64,000 nucleotides of DNA from Dyella sp. A6 (GTDB taxonomy: Bacteria > Pseudomonadota > Gammaproteobacteria > Xanthomonadales > Rhodanobacteraceae). Each line of letters starts with the position of its first letter. Within the stretch, counting starts at the first letter, position 1. The DNA lies in NCBI RefSeq assembly GCF_036320485.1, contig NZ_CP132911.1, positions 1,798,001 through 1,862,000 on the forward strand, written 5' to 3'. The position numbers and the translations under genes are program-made. The notes under the pieces were generated by a model, which was not told the origin of the DNA, did not search any database, and saw only the letters and a list, made by a program, of their open reading frames with translations. Below, piece after piece: positions 8,291-17,178 of the stretch.

Positions 8291-9346
8291 ATGACCGAAC
8301 CGACTGCTATCACCAGGAACCATGGTCTGGCCACGCCGCCGCTGGATCGGCATGGACGTCCGCTGCACGATCTGCGGATTTCGGTCATGGACCGCTGCAA
8401 TTTCCGTTGTCCGTATTGCATGCCGGAATCGGTTTACGGAGAACATTTCAAATTCCTCGGCAACGAGCAGCGACTCAGCTTCGACGAGATCGAGAGGCTG
8501 TGCCGTATCGCGGCGCAGCTCGGCGTGAGCAAGTTGCGCCTGACCGGCGGGGAACCGCTGCTGCGTCCCCGTCTGCACGAGCTGGTCGCTCGCCTGCGGA
8601 AAATCGACGGCATCGACGATCTGGCCATGACCACAAATGGCGTGCTGCTGCGACGTCATGCGCGGGCATTGCGCGAGGCGGGCTTGGATCGTGTCACGGT
8701 GAGCCTAGACACGCTCGACCCGGCCCTGTTCCACCGTATGAGTGGCGGCCGTGGCGCGCTTGAGAATGTGCTTGATGGCATCGAGGCGGCGCAGGCTGCC
8801 GGCTTTCCGCAGGGCATCAAGCTCAATGCCGTGGTGCAGCGTGGGCTCAACGAACACACCGTGATCGAGCTGGTGCAACGCTTCCGCGGCACCAGCATCA
8901 TTCCGCGCCTGATCGAGTACATGGATGTCGGCAACCGCAATGACTGGAATCGCGAGGCGGTGGTGCCTTCGCGCGAGTTGATTGCCGCCATCGATGCGCG
9001 CTGGCCACTGGAGGCGCTGCCGCCTCGATACGGAGGCGAGGTTGCCACGCGTTTCCGCTTCCGCGACAGGCAGGGCGAAATCGGCGTGATTTCGTCGGTC
9101 AGCGAACCGTTCTGTGGCAACTGTTCACGCGCAAGGCTGTCTTCGGAAGGCATGCTCTACACCTGCCTCTTCGCGGTTCAGGGCACCGATCTGCGCACGG
9201 TGCTGCGCGATGGCAGCGGCAATCATGCCTTGCGCGAGATATTGCGTCAGGTCTGGCTTCGCCGCGGCGATCGCTATAGCGAGGAACGCGCGCAACGTCG
9301 CCAGCAATCACGACAGAAGATCGAGATGCATTACATCGGCGGCTGA
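8291..9346 (+). CDS. moaA: GTP 3',8-cyclase MoaA (radical SAM), operon copy
   Basis: About 351 residues. It converts GTP to 3',8-cyclo-7,8-dihydro-GTP, the first step of molybdopterin synthesis, together with MoaC. The radical-SAM cluster motif CNFRCPYC is near residue 40, followed by LRLTGGEPLLR. The C-terminal [4Fe-4S] ligands are in EPFCGNCSRARLSSEGMLYTCLF, followed by RQKIEMHYIGG; MoaA normally ends with a GG pair needed for activity, as here. The ATG at 8291 is preferred over one 21 nt upstream that lies inside moeA. A second, diverged moaA lies at 27858. Confidence 0.95.
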   Translation: MTEPTAITRNHGLATPPLDRHGRPLHDLRISVMDRCNFRCPYCMPESVYGEHFKFLGNEQRLSFDEIERLCRIAAQLGVSKLRLTGGEPLLRPRLHELVARLRKIDGIDDLAMTTNGVLLRRHARALREAGLDRVTVSLDTLDPALFHRMSGGRGALENVLDGIEAAQAAGFPQGIKLNAVVQRGLNEHTVIELVQRFRGTSIIPRLIEYMDVGNRNDWNREAVVPSRELIAAIDARWPLEALPPRYGGEVATRFRFRDRQGEIGVISSVSEPFCGNCSRARLSSEGMLYTCLFAVQGTDLRTVLRDGSGNHALREILRQVWLRRGDRYSEERAQRRQQSRQKIEMHYIGG

Positions 9347-9376
9347 TCGCCGCACAACGGAATTCCAGAACCACTC

Positions 9377-9877
9377 ATGACGACCGTATCGAACAAACTG
9401 AGCCACCTCGACGACTCTGATCTGCCGCAGATGGTCGACGTCGGCAGCAAGGCCGCCACCCGGCGCACCGCGCAGGCGCAGGCACGGGTGACGTTTCCCG
9501 CCGACGTCGCTGCGCAACTTCATGGTGCGGGTTATGTGACGCCCAAGGGCGGAGTGTTCACGGTGGCGCATATCGCCGGCGTCATGGGCGCCAAGGCCAC
9601 TTCACAGCTGATCCCGCTGTGCCATCCACTGGTGCTGGACAAGTGCGACATCGATATCAGCATGCCGGGCGACACCGCACTGATCACCTGTACCGTATCC
9701 TGCCAAGGGCGTACCGGGGTGGAGATGGAAGCGCTCACCGGTGCCAGTGTCGCCGCACTCACCATCTACGACATGTGCAAGGCGATGTCGCACGACATCG
9801 TGATCAGCGAGGTGCGGCTGCTGACCAAGACCGGCGGCAAGAGCGATCTCGACTACACCGCACAGGTGCAGGCATGA
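9377..9877 (+). CDS. moaC: Cyclic pyranopterin monophosphate synthase MoaC
   Basis: 166 residues. It turns the MoaA product into cyclic pyranopterin monophosphate. Conserved segments are MVDVGSKAATRRTAQA, GVFTVAHIAGVMGAKATSQLIPLCHPL, GRTGVEMEALTGASVAALTIYDMCKAMSHD and KTGGKSD, containing the active-site lysine (KSD) and CHPL histidine. It starts 30 nt after moaA and overlaps mobA by ATGA, so translation is coupled. Confidence 0.97.
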   Translation: MTTVSNKLSHLDDSDLPQMVDVGSKAATRRTAQAQARVTFPADVAAQLHGAGYVTPKGGVFTVAHIAGVMGAKATSQLIPLCHPLVLDKCDIDISMPGDTALITCTVSCQGRTGVEMEALTGASVAALTIYDMCKAMSHDIVISEVRLLTKTGGKSDLDYTAQVQA

Positions 9878-10467
9878 GTGCCTCGCCGATCTACGGCCTG
9901 CTGCTTTCCGGTGGTGCCAGCCGTCGCATGCGGCGCGACAAGGCGCAACTGAGTTACGCCGGTAAGCCGCAGTTGCTGCGTGCGTGGCGATTGCTGAGCG
10001 CGGTCACAGAGCGTGCCTTTGTCTCGATGCGCGAGAGCCAGCGTGATGATCCGCTGCGCGCCGGCCTGCCGCAGCTGGTGGACAGCTACGACGCGATCGG
10101 TCCCGCCGCCGGCATCCTTTCGGCACAGGACGCCTGGCCCAAGGCCGCCTGGCTGGTGATTGCCTGCGACCTGCCGCTGCTGGACGAGGCGACCCTGCGC
10201 ACGCTGATCGCCGCACGCGATCCGTCGAAGGACGCCACCGCATTCACCAGCCGTTTCGATGGCTTGCCCGAGCCGCTTTGCGCGCTGTGGGAGCCCTCCA
10301 GCCATGCCATGCTCAAGCAGCGCTACCAGGCCGGGAGTTTCTGCCCGCGCAAGGCGCTAATCCAGGCGAATATCGCACTGCTACCTGCCGCGGGCGATGC
10401 TCTGGACAACATCAACACTCCCGAGGAATTCGAACAGATGCAACGTCAGTTGGAGTCGCAGTCATGA
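9874..10467 (+). CDS. mobA: Molybdenum cofactor guanylyltransferase MobA
   Basis: 197 residues. It attaches GMP to Mo-molybdopterin to make the bis-MGD cofactor needed by NarG. The nucleotide-binding loop GLLLSGGASRRMRRDKAQL starts at residue 7, followed by WLVIACDLPLLDEATLRTLI (metal-binding aspartate) and FDGLPEPLCALWEP. Its start overlaps moaC and its stop overlaps moaD (both ATGA), placing it firmly in the operon. Confidence 0.92.
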   Translation: MSASPIYGLLLSGGASRRMRRDKAQLSYAGKPQLLRAWRLLSAVTERAFVSMRESQRDDPLRAGLPQLVDSYDAIGPAAGILSAQDAWPKAAWLVIACDLPLLDEATLRTLIAARDPSKDATAFTSRFDGLPEPLCALWEPSSHAMLKQRYQAGSFCPRKALIQANIALLPAAGDALDNINTPEEFEQMQRQLESQS

Positions 10468-10706
10468 CCCAGGTCACCCTGCAGTACTACGCGCAGCTGC
10501 GCGAACAGGCCGGAACTAGCTCCGAACAGTTCAGCACCAACGCATGCAACCTGCGCGAGCTGTACGACGAGCTGTGCAACCGCCATGAATTTTCGCTGCC
10601 GCTCGACGCGTTGAAGGTGGCGGTAAACGCGCAGTTCAGCGACTGGAAGCGCACGCTGGTCGAAGGCGACACGGTCGTCTTCATTCCACCGGTAGCCGGC
10701 GGATGA
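10464..10706 (+). CDS. moaD: Molybdopterin synthase sulfur carrier subunit MoaD
   Basis: 80 residues with the ubiquitin-like beta-grasp pattern and the C-terminal GG (FIPPVAGG) that is adenylylated and thiocarboxylated by MoeB. The ATG at 10464 overlaps the mobA stop. The downstream gene fuses its two partners, MoaE and MoeB, in one polypeptide and overlaps moaD by 4 nt, so the sulfur-transfer proteins are made together. Confidence 0.95.
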   Translation: MTQVTLQYYAQLREQAGTSSEQFSTNACNLRELYDELCNRHEFSLPLDALKVAVNAQFSDWKRTLVEGDTVVFIPPVAGG

Positions 10707-12298
10707 ACCGCTTCACCATTACTGCCGACTCTGTCGATCTCGCGCAACTGCGCGGGGATCTCATGCACTCCGGCAGTGGCGGCTTCTGCTCGTTCGAGGG
10801 CTGGGTGCGCAACAACAACGAAGGGCGTGAAGTCAGTGGCCTAGAGTACGAGGCATATACCGAGCTGGCGCTCGCCGAAGGCGAGCGTATCGTGGCCGAG
10901 GCGATGGAACGCTACGGGGTGCTGGCCGCGCACTGCCTACATCGCGTGGGCGACCTGAAGATCGGCGACGTCGCGGTGTGGATCGGCGCCTCCGCCGCGC
11001 ATCGCGACGAAGCCTTCCGTGCCTGCCGCTACATCATCGACGAGATCAAGCACCGCCTGCCGATCTGGAAGAAGGAGCACTATCTCGAAGGTGACACCGC
11101 TTGGGTCGCTTGCTCGCATACCGAGCGTGCGCACGAGATGGAACCACCGCACCGGCATCATCATGCAGCTCAGGTGTCGGCCCATGAGTATGAGCATGGC
11201 CATGACCACAGCGCGCCGCCGGTTTTCGCGCCCGACTACTCGCGACAGACGCGTCTGCGCGATGTCGGCGACGTCGGACAGGCGAAACTCGCCGCGGCGC
11301 GGGTGCTGGTAATCGGCGCAGGTGGACTCGGTTGTCCGGTGCTCAGCTATCTTGCCGGCTCGGGCGTTGGTACGTTGGGTATCGTCGACGGCGACGTGCT
11401 CGACGCCAGCAACCTGCATCGCCAGGTGATGTTCGACGCGCGCGACGTAGGTCAGCGCAAGGTGGATCTCGCGGCTCGCCGGATCGCCGCGCTGAACCCC
11501 ACCATCACGGTGGAAACCCACGCCGAGCCGCTGCATGCCGGCAATATCGTGGACGTTTTTGCGCACTATGACCTGGTGGTCGAATGCACAGACGATCTGG
11601 CCAGCCGCTATCTCGCCAACGATGCCGCAGTACTCACTGGCACACCCCTGATCCTGGCCAGTGTCTATCAATACGAGGGCCAGCTGCAGGTTGTCAGCGC
11701 GATCCCGGGCGAACCGTGTTTGCGCTGCCTGTGGCCGGTGCAGCCCGCACCCGGGTTGGCGGGCAGTTGTGTTGAATCGGGTGTGCTCGGTCCAGTGCCG
11801 GGTGTACTGGGCACCATGCAGGCGATGGAGGCGCTGAAGCTGCTTCTGGACTTGCCGCGCGCCGATGATCACGCGCTGCAACTGATCAACCTACTTGACG
11901 GCAGCAGCCAGCGCTTGCCGATCGATGCGGCCGCTGGCTGCGCACTACATGGCGGTTGCGTGGAGGTGGCTCGTCAGGCGCTCGAGTCCGCGTTTGGCGA
12001 TCAGGATGTCGAACGCCGGTTTGATCGTCTGTGTGACGCCATGGCCGCCGGCTACACGATCATCGACGTGCGCGATGCAGAGGAGGTTGCCTCGCGGCCA
12101 TTGTCCGTGGATTCACGCAACGTGCCTACCGCCGTGCTGGCGGACGCTGAGCTCGGGGTCGCTGGGGAGCGGGTGCTGCTGGTGTGCGTCAGCGGCAAGC
12201 GCAGCAATCATGCAGCGCGGCTTCTGCGCAAGCGTGGCGTCGATGCGTATTCACTGGCCGGTGGACTGTCGGCCTTGGTGACGGCGGCTGAAACCTGA
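10703..12298 (+). CDS. Trifunctional MoaE-MoeB-rhodanese fusion
   Basis: 531 residues with three domains. MoaE occupies 1-145 (catalytic lysines in PIWKKEHY, residues 123-124). A histidine-rich linker follows (about 150-169, HRHHHAAQ...HEYEHGHDHS). An E1-like MoeB/ThiF domain covers about 175-415 (GAGGLG 205-210, zinc cysteines CLRC 339-342 and C413/C419). A C-terminal rhodanese domain covers about 440-530 (CVSGKRS loop, persulfide cysteine C495). The protein can therefore take sulfur onto C495, activate MoaD and complete molybdopterin synthesis. MoeB-rhodanese fusions are known (MOCS3/MoeZ type); MoaE in the same chain is unusual. Codon usage is like its neighbours. Confidence 0.95.
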   Translation: MNRFTITADSVDLAQLRGDLMHSGSGGFCSFEGWVRNNNEGREVSGLEYEAYTELALAEGERIVAEAMERYGVLAAHCLHRVGDLKIGDVAVWIGASAAHRDEAFRACRYIIDEIKHRLPIWKKEHYLEGDTAWVACSHTERAHEMEPPHRHHHAAQVSAHEYEHGHDHSAPPVFAPDYSRQTRLRDVGDVGQAKLAAARVLVIGAGGLGCPVLSYLAGSGVGTLGIVDGDVLDASNLHRQVMFDARDVGQRKVDLAARRIAALNPTITVETHAEPLHAGNIVDVFAHYDLVVECTDDLASRYLANDAAVLTGTPLILASVYQYEGQLQVVSAIPGEPCLRCLWPVQPAPGLAGSCVESGVLGPVPGVLGTMQAMEALKLLLDLPRADDHALQLINLLDGSSQRLPIDAAAGCALHGGCVEVARQALESAFGDQDVERRFDRLCDAMAAGYTIIDVRDAEEVASRPLSVDSRNVPTAVLADAELGVAGERVLLVCVSGKRSNHAARLLRKRGVDAYSLAGGLSALVTAAET

Positions 12299-12323
12299 TG
12301 GTCGCCTTGTCCACAACAGGTGC

Positions 12324-13595
12324 ATGGCAATGATTGCCTATCATGCAGCCATTGATCGAATACTCGCATCGCTGACGGTGTTGCCATCGCACCCGTGCGC
12401 CGTGGCCGACGCATGCGGCCGTGTGCTGGCCGAGCCGGTCATCAGCCCGCTCGCACTGCCCTCGTTCGACCATGCAGCGATGGACGGTTACGCGCTGCAT
12501 GCGTCCATACCCCTTGCAGAGGGTTCCGAACACCGTGTGTGCGGTTCGCAGGCGGCCGGCGATGCAGGTAGCGCCGCTGACGGTTGCGCCTGGGAGATCA
12601 TGACCGGGGCGCGGATTCCCAGCGGGCTGGATACGGTTGTGCCGGTGGAGCGGACCGAATTGATCGAGGCACTGCCCGATGGCAAGCCTGGCCGCATTCG
12701 CCTGTGCGGTGAAGTAAGTGCAGGGCAGAATATCCGTTATGCCGGTACGGACATGGCGCTCGGTGCCCGCGTGCTGGCGGCTGGTGAATGCATCGGGGCG
12801 CCGCAGATCATGATGTTGTCGGCGCTCGGCGTGGCTCGTGTCGAGGTGATTCGCCGCCCGCGCGTCGCGCTCATCTGCACCGGAAAGGAGTTGCAGGCCG
12901 ACCCGTCGCAGCCGCTGGGTGATGGGCAAATCTACAGTTCGAATGGACCCTATCTGGTCGCGGCGCTAGGGCGCGCCGGCGCCGACGTGTTTTCCTGCGA
13001 AACGGTGGACGACACCGCCATTACCTACGTGCAGGCACTGCAGCGCGCGGTTTCGGCCGGCGCCGACCTGGTCGTCAGCACCGGCGCGGTGTCGATGGGG
13101 CGCTACGATTTCGTGCCCGATGCGCTGCGTCGATTCGGCGCCGCATTGCTGTGCCACAAGGTAGCGATGCGTCCCGGAAAACCGCTGCTGGCAGCTCGCG
13201 TGCCCGATGGGCCGATGATTCTGGCTTTGCCGGGTACTCCCATGGCGGTGGCGGCGGGCGCCCGTTTCTTCGCTGCGCCAATGTTGCGTGCGATGACCGG
13301 GCAGGGGCGCGAGCCAGTGCTACATGCAGCGCTGGCTACGGCACAAAGTCCGAAGGCCGGATTCCGCCATTTCCTGCGCGCGAACCTGCAGATCGATGAT
13401 GGCGGCCGTTTGCAGGCGTACGTGAATCAGCAGCAGCAACCCTTTCGCATCCAGCCTTTCGTGGCCGCCGATGTCTGGGTCGTGCTGGGCGAAGATGCGG
13501 GCGACTGCGCTGTCGGCAGTATGGTCGAGATTGCCAGTCTGGAATTGTCATCACCGCTTCAAATCGGCGTTCATTCGCCAGGGAGTGCTCCGTGA
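12324..13595 (+). CDS. moeA: Molybdopterin molybdenumtransferase MoeA, second copy
   Basis: 423 residues. It shows the classical MoeA signature LPSFDHAAMDGYALHA (conserved where the first copy is altered), EIMTGARIPSGLDTVVPVE, ALICTGKEL, VVSTGAVSMGRYDFVPDAL and GKPLLAARVPDGPMILALPGTPMAV. Because its signature is more canonical than that of the copy at 7087, this may be the main enzyme. It starts 25 nt after the fusion gene and overlaps the next gene by 4 nt. Confidence 0.93.
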   Translation: MAMIAYHAAIDRILASLTVLPSHPCAVADACGRVLAEPVISPLALPSFDHAAMDGYALHASIPLAEGSEHRVCGSQAAGDAGSAADGCAWEIMTGARIPSGLDTVVPVERTELIEALPDGKPGRIRLCGEVSAGQNIRYAGTDMALGARVLAAGECIGAPQIMMLSALGVARVEVIRRPRVALICTGKELQADPSQPLGDGQIYSSNGPYLVAALGRAGADVFSCETVDDTAITYVQALQRAVSAGADLVVSTGAVSMGRYDFVPDALRRFGAALLCHKVAMRPGKPLLAARVPDGPMILALPGTPMAVAAGARFFAAPMLRAMTGQGREPVLHAALATAQSPKAGFRHFLRANLQIDDGGRLQAYVNQQQQPFRIQPFVAADVWVVLGEDAGDCAVGSMVEIASLELSSPLQIGVHSPGSAP

Positions 13596-13945
13596 AATTG
13601 CAGATCGAGAAGCAGCACCTGCGGGTGCGCATCGATGAAGACGAACTTGCCCAACTGCTGGCTAGCGCGCCGGTGACCGTGCGTACGCAGTTCGCGAATG
13701 CATTTGCACTGCAGTGTGAACTTGCCCTCGGAACGTCTGACGTTGCAGCCGTGTCCGGACAGCCCGAGGCCTGGCAGATCGTGCTTCCCGGCGATGCGGT
13801 GCGCGAGCTGGCCAGCCGCCTGCCGAGCCGCGAGGGCCTGCGTTTCGAGCTTGCTGGTTCCGCTGAAGCTGTGCCCTTGACGCTGCTGTTCGATATCGAC
13901 GTCCGCGACAGCGCACGCCGTCTCAAGGCCTCCCGTGAGGCCTGA
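13592..13945 (+). CDS. Small conserved protein of molybdenum operons
   Basis: 117 residues, soluble, acidic, without signal peptide. The N-terminus MKLQIEKQHLRVRIDEDELAQLL and a later LLFDIDVRDSARRLKAS resemble the small DUF7009-type proteins found beside moe and modE genes; that assignment is from memory. It overlaps the second moeA by GTGA/ATG and precedes modE by 80 nt. No catalytic motif is visible. Confidence 0.7.
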   Translation: MKLQIEKQHLRVRIDEDELAQLLASAPVTVRTQFANAFALQCELALGTSDVAAVSGQPEAWQIVLPGDAVRELASRLPSREGLRFELAGSAEAVPLTLLFDIDVRDSARRLKASREA

Positions 13946-14025
13946 CGGCGTGAAGACGCAGCGGTGCAGGCAGTACTCGCCAGATTCGATCAGGTCGCGC
14001 CTGGCCACATCGAGCCGTTGCGCTG

Positions 14026-14820
14026 GTGTTTGAACTCAAGGGCACACTGTCGCTGCACGCCGGCCAGCGGCTTCTGGGCGGACTGGATCGCATCGAACTG
14101 CTTGCCAGCATCAGCGAGACCGGCAGCATCAGTGCCGCCGCGCGTGCCGTGGGCATGAGCTACAAGGGCGCGTGGGACGCGATTGACGCGATGAACAACC
14201 TCTCCGACGAGCCGCTGGTGATCCGCGCCGCAGGCGGCAAGCATGGCGGTGGAACGCAGCTCACGGCGCGTGGGCGGCGATTGGTGGACGTGTTCCGTGC
14301 AGTCGATGCCGAACATCAGCGCTTCCTAAGTCAGCTCGGCACCATGGGCGAGGCGTCCATGCAGGATCTTCAACTGTTGAGGCGATTCATGCTCAAGACC
14401 AGTGCGCGCAATCATCTCTCCGGTAGAGTCGTGGCGGTGCACCACGGCACCGTGAATGACACGATCGAACTCGACTTGTCAGGCGGTCAGCGCATCGTCG
14501 CCAGCATCACCTGCGAGAGCACACGCCACCTGGGGCTTGCTCCCGGGCGCGCGGCAATCGCCTTGATCAAGGCTTCATCGGTGCTAGTGGCCGCAGCGGG
14601 CACGGCGATGAAACTCTCTGCGCGTAACCAGCTCGCCGGCACGGTGATCGTCGTGCAGCACGGCGCGGTGAATGCGGAGGTGGGCATCGAGCTGGCCGGA
14701 GGCGGTGTGGTCGTCGCGATTGTCACCGAGGACAGCGCCGATACACTCGGCCTGCAAAAGGGGCAGCCGGTAGTCGCGATCATCAAGGCGTCGAGCGTCA
14801 TCCTGGGCACCACCGACTGA
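14026..14820 (+). CDS. modE: Molybdate-responsive regulator ModE
   Basis: 264 residues from a GTG start. An N-terminal winged helix (GLDRIELLASISETGSISAAARAVGMSYKGAWDAIDAMNN) is typical of ModE/LysR-like regulators. Two Mop/TOBE domains follow (SARNHLSGRVVAVHHGTVNDTIEL and SARNQLAGTVIVVQHGAVNAEVGI) that bind molybdate. When molybdate is bound, the protein should repress modABC through the operator at 16984-17007. It is convergent with modC, separated by 5 nt. Confidence 0.95.
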   Translation: MFELKGTLSLHAGQRLLGGLDRIELLASISETGSISAAARAVGMSYKGAWDAIDAMNNLSDEPLVIRAAGGKHGGGTQLTARGRRLVDVFRAVDAEHQRFLSQLGTMGEASMQDLQLLRRFMLKTSARNHLSGRVVAVHHGTVNDTIELDLSGGQRIVASITCESTRHLGLAPGRAAIALIKASSVLVAAAGTAMKLSARNQLAGTVIVVQHGAVNAEVGIELAGGGVVVAIVTEDSADTLGLQKGQPVVAIIKASSVILGTTD

Positions 14821-14825
14821 GGCGC

Positions 14826-15518
14826 TCATGCTGGTGCGCAGGGTGCCGCCGAGTCTGCATGAATGCGGCCGTCGCGGATTTCCAGCACATGTTCAGCCAG
14901 TGCTTCCACATCGTCCGGATCATGCGTGATCATCAGCATCTGCAGCTCCAGTTGCGATTGAAGCGCCAGCAGCTCTTCGCGCAAGCGGGCACGCAGTGGC
15001 GGGTCCAATGCGGCGAACGGTTCGTCCAGCAGCAGCAGGCGCGGTTCCGGCGCGAGTGCCCGAGCCAGTGCCACACGCTGCTGCTGACCACCGGAAAGCT
15101 GCGCGGGGTAGCGATTAACCAAACCATCCAGCTCCAGTGCCTCGACCCAGCGTTGCGCCATCTCGGGAAGCTTCCGCCGGGATGGATTGCGGCAACCCGA
15201 GCCCAGCCCGAATGCCACGTTCTGCGCTACGGTCAGGTGCGGAAACAGCGCATAGTTCTGGAACAAATAACCTACCTTGCGAGCCTGTGGCGGCAGACAA
15301 ACGTGTTGCTTAGCGTCATACCAGGTCTGCCCATGCACGACGATATGGCCTTGTTCCGGCGTGACCAGCCCGGCGATTGCGCGTAAGGTGAGGCTCTTGC
15401 CTGCACCGGACGGCCCGTAGAGAACGATTCGCGAGCGCTCGGACCGAAAGCATATGTCCAGCGAAAAGGGCCGTTGCGGGTCAGCCAGGGTACGACGAAT
15501 GGCGACGTCGATCGTCAT
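14826..15518 (-). CDS. modC: Molybdate ABC transporter ATPase ModC, short form
   Basis: 230 residues with Walker A GPSGAGKS, Q-loop FQNYALFPHLT, signature LSGGQQQRVALARAL, Walker B LLLLDEP and the switch histidine (LMITHDP). It ends soon after the ATPase domain, about 120 residues shorter than E. coli ModC, so the C-terminal TOBE/Mop regulatory domain is missing. There is no sign of a frameshift; downstream is the end of modE. Last gene of the modABC operon on this strand. Confidence 0.92.
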   Translation of the reverse strand: MTIDVAIRRTLADPQRPFSLDICFRSERSRIVLYGPSGAGKSLTLRAIAGLVTPEQGHIVVHGQTWYDAKQHVCLPPQARKVGYLFQNYALFPHLTVAQNVAFGLGSGCRNPSRRKLPEMAQRWVEALELDGLVNRYPAQLSGGQQQRVALARALAPEPRLLLLDEPFAALDPPLRARLREELLALQSQLELQMLMITHDPDDVEALAEHVLEIRDGRIHADSAAPCAPA

Positions 15519-15521
15519 CGC

Positions 15522-16202
15522 TCAGGTCACTCGCAATTGCTGCTGGCCGCGGGTGAGTCGCCTGGCCAGCAGCAACACCGCAATGCAAGTCGCCGAGGCG
15601 ACCATCACTAGCATGTTCGCGCCGGCGTTGTTGCCGGCTTCGATCGCTGAATAGATCGCCAAAGACAGGGTCTGTGTCCGCCCCGGCAAGTTGCCTGCGA
15701 TCATCAGCGTGGCTCCGAATTCCCCTAGCGCGCGTGCAAACGCCAGCAGGGCGCCGGCGCTGATACCCTTGACCGCCAGCGGCAGAGATACGCGAAAGAA
15801 CACGCCGGCGGATGACAGGCCCAGTACCCGGGCGGCGTCTTCCAGTTGGGAGTCGATTTCCTCGAACGCCGCTCGTGCAGCCTTCTGCACCAGTGGAAAT
15901 GCTGCCAAGGTGGAGGCAATCACCGCACCCTGCCAGGTGAATACCGGATTGAGCCCCCAGTGTTCGAGCCTGGCACCCAGCAGCCCGCGTCGGCCCAGCA
16001 GCACCAGCAGGTAGTAACCGAGCACGGTGGGCGGCAGTACCAGTGGCAGAGTCAGCAGGGTATCCAGTAGATTGCACAGTCGCGAACGCCAACGCGACAG
16101 GCCAAAGGCAACGGCCACGCCGAGTCCAAGATTGATCCCGGTGGCCCATAGCGCGACCTTCAGAGACAACAGCAGCGGCTGCCAGATGTCCAACGACACC
16201 AA
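15522..16202 (-). CDS. modB: Molybdate ABC transporter permease ModB
   Basis: 226 residues, five or six membrane helices, with the inner-membrane transporter loop EAARVLGLSSAGVFFRVSLPLAVKGISAGALLAFARALGEFGAT (EAA motif). The gene starts 1 nt after the modA stop and ends 3 nt before modC. It forms the membrane channel for molybdate. Confidence 0.95.
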   Translation of the reverse strand: MVSLDIWQPLLLSLKVALWATGINLGLGVAVAFGLSRWRSRLCNLLDTLLTLPLVLPPTVLGYYLLVLLGRRGLLGARLEHWGLNPVFTWQGAVIASTLAAFPLVQKAARAAFEEIDSQLEDAARVLGLSSAGVFFRVSLPLAVKGISAGALLAFARALGEFGATLMIAGNLPGRTQTLSLAIYSAIEAGNNAGANMLVMVASATCIAVLLLARRLTRGQQQLRVT

Positions 16203-16967
16203 TCAGGGCTCCAGGAAGCCGAAGCTGGCCAGCAGCGAGCGGCCATTGGGCGAGAGCACGAACTGCTGGAATGATTGTGCCGCGGCACGGTGGGCCGTTC
16301 CGGCCACGATCGCGATGGGGTAGGTGATCGGCAGGGGCGATGGCAGCTTCAGGGCGACCTTCACGTGGCCGTGGGCGATCGCCGTGTCGGTGGCATATAC
16401 GAAGCCTGCATCGACTTCATCGCGACTCACGTAGTCCAGGCACTGGCGCACGTTGTCAGCCAGCACAGCCTTCGGTGCCAGTGCCTTGGTCAGGCCCGCG
16501 TCCGCGAGCACGCGCGCGGTATAGCGCCCTACCGGCACGGAGGCCGGGTTGCCCCAGGCGATGCGCTTGAAGGCGGGGCCGCGAAGATCCTGCAGCGTGG
16601 TAATTTTTGCATGGCTGAGCGATGGCACGATCAGCACCAGTTGGTTGCCTGCAAAGTTTGTTCGGGTACCGGCGATGATCAGGCCGTGGGCCTGCGCACG
16701 ATTCATGGCGACCTGATCGGCCGACGCGAAGACATCGGCCGGCGCGCCGTTCGCGATCTGTCGCATCAGTGTGTCGGAGGAGGCGAAGTTCAGTACGACG
16801 TGAGTTTTCGGGTGGCTGGCCTCATAGCTTCGGGCTACCGCCTGGAACGCGTTGGTCAGACTGGAGGCGGCGGATACCACTAGGTCCGTGGCTGAGGCCG
16901 CCGGACTGAGCAGCAGCATGACCGAAAAACACAAGACCGATAGGTGGCGGAAATAGGAGCGTTTCAT
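16203..16967 (-). CDS. modA: Periplasmic molybdate-binding protein ModA
   Basis: 254 residues with an N-terminal signal peptide (MKRSYFRHLSVLCFSVMLLLSPAASA) and the ModA mature start DLVVSAASSLTNAFQAVARSYE, whose serines bind the oxyanion. Also seen are NFASSDTLMRQIANGAPADVFASAD and VDAGFVYATDTAI. First gene of modABC; its start is 17 nt downstream of the ModE operator. Confidence 0.96.
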   Translation of the reverse strand: MKRSYFRHLSVLCFSVMLLLSPAASATDLVVSAASSLTNAFQAVARSYEASHPKTHVVLNFASSDTLMRQIANGAPADVFASADQVAMNRAQAHGLIIAGTRTNFAGNQLVLIVPSLSHAKITTLQDLRGPAFKRIAWGNPASVPVGRYTARVLADAGLTKALAPKAVLADNVRQCLDYVSRDEVDAGFVYATDTAIAHGHVKVALKLPSPLPITYPIAIVAGTAHRAAAQSFQQFVLSPNGRSLLASFGFLEP

Positions 16968-16983
16968 AATTGATCATGGCCTT

Positions 16984-17007
16984 CGTTATATAGTCGGATA
17001 TATTACG
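16984..17007. promoter_or_regulatory. ModE operator upstream of modA
   Basis: Inverted half sites CGTTATAT (16984-16991) and ATATTACG (17000-17007), one mismatch from perfect dyad symmetry, with an 8-nt centre. This matches the known ModE box type (CGTTATAT...ATATAACG). It sits directly over the expected modA promoter, consistent with molybdate-dependent repression by the modE product. Confidence 0.85.
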
Positions 17008-17178
17008 CATGTGGAGAATGACTGTCATTGACGCAAGTCATTTCGGCAGTCCAGCGAGCCGAAAGAAGGAGGAGGCCATTTAAGGTACGCGATGTCGGGC
17101 GGAAATCACGGTACGAAAACAGCTGCCTCGATTGTTGCTCGCCGATGGCTCCATGCAAGGCGCATGGCTGGGCATCGC

